DNA from: Acanthaster planci
Taxonomy: Eukaryota > Echinodermata > Asteroidea > Valvatida > Acanthasteridae
NCBI RefSeq assembly: GCF_001949145.1
Contig: NW_019091355.1
Location: forward strand, 161,434-223,433
Reading direction: 5' to 3'
DNA: 62,000 nt
Of the stretch, positions 22,101 through 34,100 are shown in pieces; positions within the stretch are counted from its first letter, which is position 1; each line of letters opens with the position of its first letter. Made by a program: the position numbers and the translations under genes. The notes below the pieces were generated by a model that did not search any database, had not been told where the DNA came from, and saw only the letters and a program-made list of their open reading frames with translations.

Positions 22101-25100
22101 GTCATGAGGCTAAAGTTTGTTAGAAAATATTGTCGGCCAGTTTTCTTGCCGAAGCAAATATCAGTGATGGAACAGAACTCTCCTCGTGTAGTTGATAATT
22201 TTCTTTGTTTAGCAAATTTTGTCCTGGTTGAGTAGTTCTACTAATTAAACCTTAAGGCTAAGAGTTTGTCACTTGTCGTTGGCAGCTCATCATCGAAGTT
22301 ATACCAAGATGTAATACAAAATAATGCCTATTCATTACAAATGTGGGAGTTTTAACAAGGGAAGTTTAGTTATTAAAACTAAAATAAACATACGTGCAAC
22401 AGGCGGCCAAAAGTTGATATGAAAATTCTAATTTCACGTATTAATACAGTTCTAATTACCAGTCCAGTTAAAATTATTTTTACAAACTGAAAAGGAACAA
22501 AGGAAAAGAGAATGACAATTTTTTTAAAGTAAAAATGCTTTAATTTAATCCAGACGAAAGCTGGTCGGAGAAACCGTTTTTCTAAAACAGCAAGATTGTG
22601 AAGATCATGCCACCTTTTCCTCGCCAATTTTTCTTCGCTTCTTTAACATTACCGTTTTTAACGCAATGATAACTTTTAAGAGGTTTGGTCATCTGTTGCG
22701 ATACGTGGCACAGAGCAAAGCCTTTATATGATACACGTTCTGACCAGAAATTAAAACACCTAAATATCCCCTCTCCGCCCATGGTAAGAACTACAATTGA
22801 GATGGCTTTTTTGTTTTCCGCGTTTACCCTTCTTCGTATGCTTTTAGACCTTGAAATCGGTATCTGTATTCGTGAAAGACGTCAATGACAATGATCCAAA
22901 ATTCACATCGGAAAGATATCAGCTACAGGAAGCCGTCAAAGAGGTAAATAAATCGTAAGCTCGTATGGCCTGCATCTGTTCGTTCTTTGCTACGCCTGCC
23001 AATTACATCTGCAGCCACCTGTCTTCACGCAGCGGCAGGTGGTCAGAAAAGCTTGATAATTAGATGTCATAGTATAATGCCGTGTTTAGTTCCTTTGGAA
23101 TGCTGCAACCTCTTTCCAAGTTGCAGATAGCTTCACCGTGATTTTTTAAAATTCAGACAAACAACCCATTTTTATTTTCCAAAAGAGTATACTGTACTGA
23201 AACTGTAGACTGTACTGTACATAGGCTGTTCTGAGCACGAGTTCACATCCAGAAAACTCATATTATTCCAACACTACCATAGCAGGCTACATGTACATCA
23301 CCAAAAACATACCATTTGCTTCCGATAAGTAGTTTGGATTTAAAATCCATCTTCTATGAAGAACATCTTAAGATATGTAATAATATAATTGTTTGATTTT
23401 TGCCCAAACTGAAAATAAGAGTCTGTTAGTGTACTACATTGTATGCGATCATTAAATTTTTGTGTAGCGAAATATCAACTATTGGTAATTTCACAATTAG
23501 GCCAAATGGATGAATGTTATGTTTCAAATAATAGGCTACATGAAATAACATTCGAAAACAAGATTTATCACGTTCTTTTCTTTTAAAATTTGTTTTAAAG
23601 GGATCCATGACATCGAATGATGTCATCTTTACAGTCAGTGCGAGCGATGATGATTCAGAGGAAACAATTCGCTATGACATTATTGAGGTAAGTGTCAGCC
23701 TGACTATACTACTGTCGGTGATTCTGAAATTTCACAGAATCAAAAATCTGTTGAAATATCAATCGCAGCTATGCATTGAACATTCCTCTACAGATAGATG
23801 GACATCAAAATGCTTCACAGGCCTCTGTTGCCTTCTTGAATACACGTTATGTCATTGTATAAAATCGGTGCGTGTCCACATCAAACACTGCTGTGAAGAA
23901 AAATGTTGTTGGGCTCAAGCAAATTAATGGTTGTCGTTTCCTCCATTTTCATCGCTTTCCTTTTCTCCGCCCACAGTGACTCCCCTTTAATTTGTTTAAT
24001 TTTTCTCGGGCTCCGGAAGGGAGCGGTCCCCTGCTTCCCACGTAAATGACATGAACATAGGTGAAGACGGTCACGGCACGCGATCTTTACCATGTACTGG
24101 AGAATGGACAAAATGTACAATGGCCTCGTGCAGGTTCCCGCGCGTAGAAAGCTGAAGGGTCCAGTCCACTAATTCAAGTCCCATTGCAAACAGTGTTAAA
24201 TCAGCACCGTNNNNNNNNNNNNNNNNNNNNNNNNNNNNNNNNNNNNNNNNNNNNNNNNNNNNNNNNNNNNNNNNNNNNNNNNNNNNNNNNNNNNNNNNNN
24301 NNNNNNNNNNNNNNNNNNNNNNNNNNNNNNNNNNNGACGATTTACACAATCTCACCATTTTGGGGGCCAAACAATCTCTTTTTTCAAAAGATACTGTGGG
24401 GCACTTTTAATGCTAATGAGCTGGTCAGAAATTCTCACTTGAATTAGTGGTCTGCACCCTCAAATTAAGAGCATGTATAAAAGTAGAGGGCGCTGTCTGC
24501 ACACTACGCGAAATTTTACTCCTGAGTCCTGGGCAAAGATTGTATAGCGCCGCGCTACAATCTTTGGTCCTGGGTGTCATGATTATCTCGCGTCGTCCGC
24601 CCGGTTCCGTTAGTTCCCGCGTCACTTTGAATTATCAAGTAGGCCCCGACCGCGCGGTAGGCTGAGTGCCATTTTTTTCACACTGGCTGGTCAGAACGTA
24701 AAATTGAGGATTCACAATCCGGTATTGAGACCTCAAGGTAACAGTGTTTGGGGAACGAGTTCCATGGACGGACAGCATGTGTCCCAATTATATTTATTGG
24801 GACTCATGTTTTGTCCGTGTGTTTAGGCCTACTACTAGTACTAGTACTACTCCATCATAACTATGGAACTCTATCTATGCACAAACTTACAATTTTGTTT
24901 GATTTGAAGCTTTGCAATAGCATGGTGGAAGTTACATAGGATGTAGGCTTACTTGCGGGTGCACCATGGAATCAATCTCTTTTGGAAGAGGTGTGGTTCT
25001 TAGAAGAAGTGGTGAACATCATTCATGGTGAAAGTTAACTTGACGTTTCAGCCAGGATGCTCTGGCCGTCCTCCAGAGAGTGTGCCGGGATGTGGAATTG

Positions 25101-28100
25101 GCGGGAAACCTTGGGTTGCCCTCCCCCATTGGCATAAGGGTCTCCTATACCCGAACCCAAGGTTTCCTGCCAATTCTGCAACCCTGCACACCACAGGATC
25201 CAACACGTTCATTCCTCAGTGCACGTGCAGCAGTTACACGACCATCAAATCTTGTTCCACACTCCACTGCTTCCAGATTACCTTTGATGTAGCCCAAATG
25301 TCCACTTGACTGTTTTCTAAGTAAATGCTTCAGAATTTTCACTTTTCAAATTTTCCATTTTATTAATATTGGGACACATTCTGATGGCTGTTATGTTGAA
25401 GGAAAATAAGTCCTGGTGTTTGTATATGGAACTCTTACCAATTTTTATATCATTGAAGACATTTTGGAGGTATCTTGTGACTTTTTCCAGATCAAATGAT
25501 CTTTTTTGCCAGCTGCAGATTTTTTTTAACATAGGCCTATGGCCTTGTACACTTGTGGAAACTTATGGTTGAATATAACAGCTGTCATCACTCATGTCAC
25601 TGTTCACGCTGTCTTATCATGGTTCTGGAGTATTTAAGGGATGTAAAGTTTGAAGTTTTAACTAGGGAGGTTTCTTCTCATGAGGCATGAAGACAAGTCT
25701 CCTTTAATTGTGATCGTAATCTGTCCATTCATTGTTTATTTGTCACTTGTTACAATGTACATGCCGAGCTGCATACCTGCGGGTAACAGACTTGGTAGTT
25801 ACCAGTAATTTTACTTGCGCAGTCCTGACCAAAGATCGTATAGCGCCGCGTAGCGGCACAAGATGGGGAAGTTCACCGTGAATACGCGTAAAGTGTTGTT
25901 ATCACATGGGCACCATTCTGGTTGGACTATGCCTGCGCAGTGCATGTTAATGCACAGGCGCAGGCGCCACGACAGGCACGCACACACATTTAACGTTCAC
26001 ACTCGAATGGTGCCCATGGTTATAACACTTTCACGGCTGAATAACCCATCTTGCGCAGCTACACGGCACTATATAATCTTTGGTCCTGACCCACATAATC
26101 ATGTGTCATATGATTGTATACAGTTGTTGTTTGCCCATGGCCTCAGGGTCTGCCTGTTTGTTTTCTTTTGTATTCTTTGTTCAGCGTTGTGATTTTATTT
26201 TCCTTGTTTTGCTTTAATGCATTCTGTTAAACTCAGTAATTTTGCTTTGGTTGAATAAATAATGATAACGATAACTGTCAAAACCATCCAAAGCCACGGT
26301 TGCGAATGTGGAACATGTTTATTTTGAAATGTTCGTAATTGCAGGATCATCAAGACTGGCCGTGCAATGGCGACTTATTTGAAATTGATGCAATCAGTGG
26401 CAATATCACTCTCAAGGTGAACACATCACTGGATTTTGAGATCAACACACAGTACACAATCTGTGTCCGTGCTAGTGTGAGTACAAAATAACTTTTTGTT
26501 ACTGATGTTTTAATGTCAGTTTTTGTGTATAAAGTGATTTTTGACAAGTAATTCTTACCACTTCAGAACTTTTTAGCAAATGCAGTGACTCATGTATTGA
26601 AATAACTGATGCACGTGTAGGCCTAGTGGAACAGGTTAAGTTTATGTGTACATGAATTAGTCTTTTCATTTGAAACCATGGACTCTGAACTCATCTGACG
26701 AATGAATTATCTGTCTATACTGTCTTTCATTTGTCTTTTTGCATGGGAAAGAATTACAAAATGGATGTGACAATAAAAGGGATAAGATTATAAAAATGTT
26801 TCTTTTCTTTTCGTTTGGGTAATGATTCAGGACTCTGGGAAGCCATCTGGTGAGCCACGGTATGACTATGCCCAGGTCATTGTCTATGTTCAAGATGAAC
26901 AAGACACAGCACCATTCTTTACCATAACTAATTATGACCGTGAGATCACTGAAGATGAGCCTCTGGTGAGTGGCCATTTATCTATCCAGGATTGACCACT
27001 GGATTTTGCACTGTTGTGTTTGCACATTGCTCAGAGATGCAAAAATTCGTGGCTGGTTCAAAAACCAGGCTGAGTATTATATCCTTCCCTCTTCCTCAAA
27101 TCAGAAGAAAAATTTACAAAAGTACCGGGTTGGCTAAGCTTCAAACAAACACAGATAGAGTGGAACCTCTGAATTAAGAGCAATCATCACTTTTGAAAAG
27201 TGGGGACATACCGTACATTTCCGTGTAGGGTGTGTGTGTGCGCGCGCACGCTTACCTTACATACCTAATGTACACTTGTGAACAAAAAGGAAAGGAAGAA
27301 GTTCTGTGGACTTAAACATGTCCATAAGACGTTTCCCCTTCTCTGAAAAAGAAGTTTAGAGGCCTTCTGGGGTAGGGGTCATCCATCGTAAAAAGAAGAG
27401 GAACAGTTAAGGAAACCTTTTACAAAATTCCTGCTGAAAATCGAGTTCATAGTTCAAGAAAAACAAGTATTTTCACTGAGTTTTCTAAACTGCAAGAAAA
27501 GAAAGGAATGTCCACAGTAGGTATGTAAGGTAAGTGTGGGTGTGTGAGCATGTTTTAGGGCTTGCTTACGTGTGAAAACATCTGGGATTCAGTATGCTCT
27601 GTGGCCTGATCTGAGGCAATTTCTGACCACTCCACTTTACCAATTTTTTTTTTTAGCATTTGTGGCCATCATTGTCAAGTTTGGAGGCATTTAAAATAGC
27701 TATTATGATTTGTAGAATGAAAGCCTACAATTTTTATTTGGCAAAAGGGGACACTAAATAATAAGATTCCCCCTCCCCCACTTTGCAGTGCCCACACTCT
27801 GAATAATACCAACTATGAAGCCTTATTCAAGTAACTTGCAAATACTGGGATATTTCTGAGATCTTTGAATAATTTCTCAGGTCTTTGCAGAATATGAAGA
27901 AAACATTTTCCACCTTGTGTTAACATTTTATTTGTTCCCCAAATTACAGATTTTTATCTGGATTCATTTATTTGTCATTGACAGGGTTTTGGAGTTATAA
28001 GAGTGACGGCAAGAGATGGAGACAGGGGTGTCTTTACACCCAATGTAATTGAATACAGCTTAGTGGGAGGTAAGAACTAGGCTCTTAAATGCTTATTGCC

Positions 28101-31100
28101 TGACTTAAAGTGGAAAAGTGTAAGTATATTTAATCATTAGTTACTTAATTTGTAAAAAGCTCAGCGCTCTATGCTGTGTATCACACTTTGGAGGAGGAAT
28201 GTAAGAACTAGCCCATCTCATTTCATTTTGGACTAAAATTTACTTTCTATGAAATAGCCAGTTATCAAAACAGATGAAGAGTGCACTTGCCTTGGCACTT
28301 TGCTGCCAGCCCACAATCATAACTTTACTGTTGTTTTTGTCATAGGAGATGACAAGTTTGAAATTAACAATGGCACAGGCCAGATAACCATTAAAGCAAT
28401 GTTGGATCGAGAAACAAAGTCATCACATATTGTCACAGTAACGGTGAGAATGAATTTATATTTCTTAAGTCAGTTCTTATGGGATACAGGCAATATTAAT
28501 CAGTTGGCAATTTCACAAAACTTTTCGCAGTATCATAACTTGTTTGATGCCACATTTTATTACATAAGTTTGCAACAAATTATTGCACATATGAAAGTTG
28601 CACCAAAGTGCATTAGTCCATGACTTGTGCAACAAATGATGCTGTAACTGCCCCAGTCAATTTACTTATCGTAAGTTGCACCCAAAGAAAGTGGAAATGA
28701 TTTAACTATGTTCAGTTAAGGTACATCATTTCTCAGTTTCACAAGGTTTTAACTGAGATATGTACATCTTGGCTCTGGAGGTTATGAAAAACTTGTTAAG
28801 AAAAAGGAAAAATATTGTCAAAATGGCCGGGGGAGGTAATCCGATGACCATTTATGACTTTGTAAAAGCCATGATTCTACTCTTCGAAGAAGTTTAACGT
28901 AATTAAAATGTTGCACTTTTTAAGCCACTTTTCTTGAAATTGACAGTTAGTACATGCACATTTATTGCACAACTTCAGCACTTAGGCTTAAATACACATG
29001 GCACCAAGATACACCACATTTCATGAAATGGGCTGCCGATAGAATTTCAGTTTGGATCCTAATTTTTACTTTACATACGGGATACTTATGTTCATATAAG
29101 AGCTGTTTACATGTAGTTGAAGGATTTGCCTTGTTTGACATGTCAGGGTCTTTTTAGATTGCATACAGAATACAACTGTTTGTTTTGGATTTGAGTGATA
29201 GTTGAATGCCAAAACCATTGAGCTCCTTTGCACAAAGTTTTATAAAGATGCAGTGACACATATCATTTAACACGATTTTAGGCCCAGGAAATTCGAGCAG
29301 ATGGTACACCAGAAGTACAGCCGAGTTCTGCAGAAGTCAATATTACCTTCCAAGTAGGTGACATAGACGATGAAAATGCAACCTTCTCCTCCCGGGCAGA
29401 AAGGACATCACTTCCAGAGAACTCACTCCAAGGAAGCTTTGTGCCTCTGAATGAACTCTCTGTCTCTGACACTGACCAGGTATAAAAGATTTAAATATTA
29501 CTCCACTTGTAAAATACAAGCATTTGTCTTCTTGCGTAGAGTTAGGAGGTGTAAGATAAAGTCATTCCCCTCAGGGCTCAAAATTGGGCTAATGATCATG
29601 GGAGCAAGTACTTGCTCCCTAGACAGCTGAATTTGTCAGTTTACGGGAGCAAGTAGCTCCCATACAATATGAAAGACATACGTTCAAGAAAAAAAGCCAA
29701 GACCCTGGTCCTTGCTGTTGCTTTTGTTTAAATTAATGACACTGATAACTTATGGCTTAGACTTTAGCAGATATTAAAGCCTTGATGGAGTTGTTACATG
29801 TGTATTTCTGTGGGCTGCATGCGACGTACAATTATTACTAGCAGTGAGTACACGACCAACCGGAACCAACATGTGCTTAACAACGCTACACAAAAAGTCG
29901 AGCACCGGACCTTTATAACGTGCATATGCACACAGACGTAAAAGGAAACTAACTGCAGCAGTCGACCATTTTTGAAATGAGTGGATTGGGCTGAGACTTT
30001 GGTTTTGCTGGTTTCAGCTGTTTTGAAGCATGGTTCAAAATCACATGTTCAAGCTATGACTGGAACCAGCAAAACTGAAGTCTAAGCCGAATCCACTCAT
30101 TTGGCTTGAATTTACACATGAGGGGCCAGTTTCCATACAATCATGTCACTGGCCGTGGGTACGTGTATGCATGTGTGTATGTTCACGTGTGTGCATGCAT
30201 CACATGCGAGACTGCGGCGTGCGCTCGGTGACATCGTAAAGAAAATTGTACCGTATTATGGTTCGGTGACAAGGCTGATCCAAGTGAAATCAAAAAGTTC
30301 AGGTATTTTTCATGACAAATGTAAATACAAATGGTAAATATGTTCAGGTACATGGAATCAAACAGGCGCCTGTCATTATGATTTATAGGCACATTTCTGA
30401 GACAAACGGGTGCATTTTAGCTACCTGCGCCCATTAATTTCAAGCCCTGGTCTCTTTAACGACAGTGGATAAGTTTCAAGCAGTGTCGGTTGTGGAGGGG
30501 AAGTGTTTACTGTTCTTTTCTTTGCCCAGACGTATTATTTGGGTTTTTGTGTCCATCCCACCTTTACTTCCAATTTTTTTTCCTTTTGCAGGCACCAAAT
30601 AATGAGTTTAAATTACTTCTTGGAGGAGCCGATAAAGATACCTTCAGGATTCAAAATGAAAACGTAAGAGGTGAAGCCACTGTTGATGTGCGAGTCAAAA
30701 ACAACACACTTCTAGACTTTGAGAGAAGGCAGTACCTTGATTTTGAGGTATGCTGTTGTTTTTCTAATTAGTATTACAAAGGGAATCTGTTGTATCCTTA
30801 TGGTAAAGATGCAGTCTGCAAATTCGAGAAAAGATCTAGATAGTACTGACTTGGCTGACTTGTTTAATGGCTAAGGTCTCTTAATATAGCATTTGCGTTT
30901 TTGAGTAAGAAGCTTTAATCATCAATTGTCATTACCCTTAGGCAGCTTTCAGTTTAAACTGAGTTCGTGACATGTCTTTTCTGCTCATATGCAAAGGGAG
31001 TACACCTGTTCAGAAATGCTCTTGTGTGTAGAATGGTAATTGGGGAAAACATGTTTAGCAGTATTTTGGGAAAACTTGTAAATTCAAGACCACTTTGTCT

Positions 31101-34100
31101 CTGCAGATTTATGCAACGAATGGAGATGGGGTTGTGTATGATGTTGCCCGTGTCCTTGTAAACATCACAGATCAAAACGATGAAACACCAACATTCAGTC
31201 AGCAGCAGTACAGCTTTGAAGTTCAGGAGAACTCACGAGGAGTCTTTGTTGGTGATGTCAATGTATGTACCAGTGGCCACATTGTCACATTGGCAGTAAC
31301 ATCACTGGTTTTTAAATTTGCATAATACAGGTGTACCCTGAAATTTTACCATTTCCTTGGTGTAAGAAGTTCCTTGTTTCTTGATCGTAGATCTGTATAT
31401 GTACTTCACTCAAAACAATTACAAGTCATTACCCACACACCAATCACAATTATGTATTTGCATACATTATTCATTCCAGGTAAAAGCTTAACTGCATTGC
31501 TTTGTCTTTTTTCCACCTGGATTTGATTGTAGGCAACGGATGCAGACTCAGAACCCTTCAGTCAAGTTACTTATCAACTCTTCGGCCTGGGAGACAATCC
31601 CCAGTAAGTTAACCTTCTTTCTCCGTTATATCCACATACACTTCAATCTCTGAGCATAATTGATCATGGATTAGAAGTAAAAGGTTGATAAATGATTTAC
31701 CATGGATCAAGGACAGATTCAAAACCAATTTTTCAAAGGGGGCAGTCTTTGGGAACGGGCCAATAAAGTGCCAATAAAGTGTGAACACACTTTCTGTGTA
31801 ACCTTTTTTTACCTTTGTATAGGAGGAACATACATGTACGTTTTTTGGGGCATTTTATACACTTTTAAAAAAGGAAGAGAAATAAATTGTGTAAAAAATC
31901 GCCCTTCTCTTTATTTTTTAAGAAACTTTGGAGCTCTTTTGAACAGGGTCCATGGCCTTTGTTTCCCCATAAAATTCAACCTTGGCATGGAACTTTAGAA
32001 AAATCTCAGAGCAGACGTACGGTCTGTCAAGAAAGAAATCTTCACTAAATAGCCCTATCTAGGTTCCTTGCACACCAATATTAATCATCATGAGTATCTG
32101 TAATTTTATTCTGTCCTACCTGAACAAGCGTAACATGTTAGCATTAACTGGTTCCCACATTTGTCCTTCAAGACCACTGACACATACTGATTAGGCACAA
32201 GTTAAATTTGCCATGGAAACTAAAAGTGTGATGGTGAACATCAGCAAAACCTGATCCTCTACCTTTTTTTTGCCTCAAAGATTTGCAATGGACCGCATGA
32301 CAGGAGAGATAACAACCAGGCCAGATTCATCTTTAGATTTTGAGGGACAGAAGGTGTATTTTTTCACCTGTGTCGCAACGGACGGTGAACGCAGTGGGAC
32401 TGCCACAGTACAGATTGAACTGACAGACCAGAATGACAATGCACCAGCATTCAGCTCTGAGACATATACTGCACAAGTTGATGAAAACACCATACCAGAG
32501 AGCTCTCTGCTATCAGTTTCGGTAATACACGTATTAACACCGGAGTTCAAATAGTTGAAGGATGTGAAGTAGTTGACTCAGTGTTTTTGCAGGTCAACAA
32601 CTCTAGAAGTATACACAATCACTCTTCAACTGGCCTGTAATATACTGACATCAATATGTTTACACATACATGTGTTTTCTTTTGACAGTGAGGCCGGACA
32701 CAATCTATTCAGTCCCCGCAGGAAAGTACACATGTAAAGAAAGCTTGATGCTATTTTGTTTTAGGACTATTGTTGCTTGATAAAGTGAGTCTCAGTCATG
32801 GAGTATTTTCCAATTATCTTCATTGTAAGCAAAAATTACAAGTCATCAAAAATGGGACAAGGAATTCAAACTGAATTAAACATAATGGTACCTAAGGAAA
32901 ATGGAAACCTAGAAAATGTCAACCCAGTAACACAATTTTAAAATGTTTCATTTGATTGATTTATTAATAGGCCACTGACCGTGATCGAGACAACCAGGTT
33001 TCCTTCAGCTTGTTCAATGATTCCTACTCGGAGAGGTTCGAGATTTCCAGTGCTGGAGAGCTCAAATTACTTCAGAAATTAGACTTTGAAGAAGATGGAC
33101 CGACAATCAAGTTGATTGTTGTTGCTACAGACAGTGGGAGTCCACCACAGTCAGCTAATGCAACAGTTATTGTTAGAATTCAAGTAAGAATCAGTCTTTT
33201 ACATCAAACTTCCAGATTAACCTTACCACTACTCTACACTCTTGTAGGTCCAGCTTTAAAGCACACCCATAGTCAAAGTTGGATCTCATACCCTGGATCC
33301 TTAGCAGTGACAAATTTTAGAGATATACTTAAACATTTGATTACAAATATGAGCAAGGACAAGTAATTTTACGTCACCCCAGCATTGTTGTTATGATTGT
33401 GGAAGACTATCACCTCACCATGAGGGTAATAAGTGAAGTTCAGCTTGGGTTTGATCGAGGGCCAGTAGTTAAACTGTGATTGGTTTGTGACACTCTTAGC
33501 GTATGTGTGGTGAAGTTGAAGCCTGAATGGCTCTAATCAACCATTTGTCAGGTCGTGCAGGCCCATGGGTATAAAGAATGGCTGTAGGTAGAGCAAAACA
33601 ATAATAGAAAATTCAAATTTATCATTAACATGTGACGTACATCTATTTCCATTTTCTGTTTTTCTGGCATTTTGTCTTGTAACTGGTCCTCTCTGCAATG
33701 TTGCTATGGCAACCAGTGACTCAGTCAACCTCAGTAGGCTGGTTGTAAATAGCCAACTACACTAGTCCAACCATCATCAACTAGCATGTATTCAATTGGA
33801 GTAGGTCAGACTATGGTTAACTAAGGTCCCTAATCAAACTTGTTCCTATCTGGTGGTGGGATACATGTCTTTTGGGAAGACTTGTCATTCACATACTGTG
33901 TATAATTACTTGGGACATGTGATCTTTAGCAATGTTACCACATTTATGTTCACTGTAAGTCTTTGTTATGCCACTGTTTTATCTAACAGGACATGAATGA
34001 TCAATCTCCGATCTTCACAGAGAAAGTCTATGATGGCAATGTGTCAGAAGATGCAACAAGAGGAAGTATGTAATGAGGCTGTGCATGGTGACAAGAGGGC

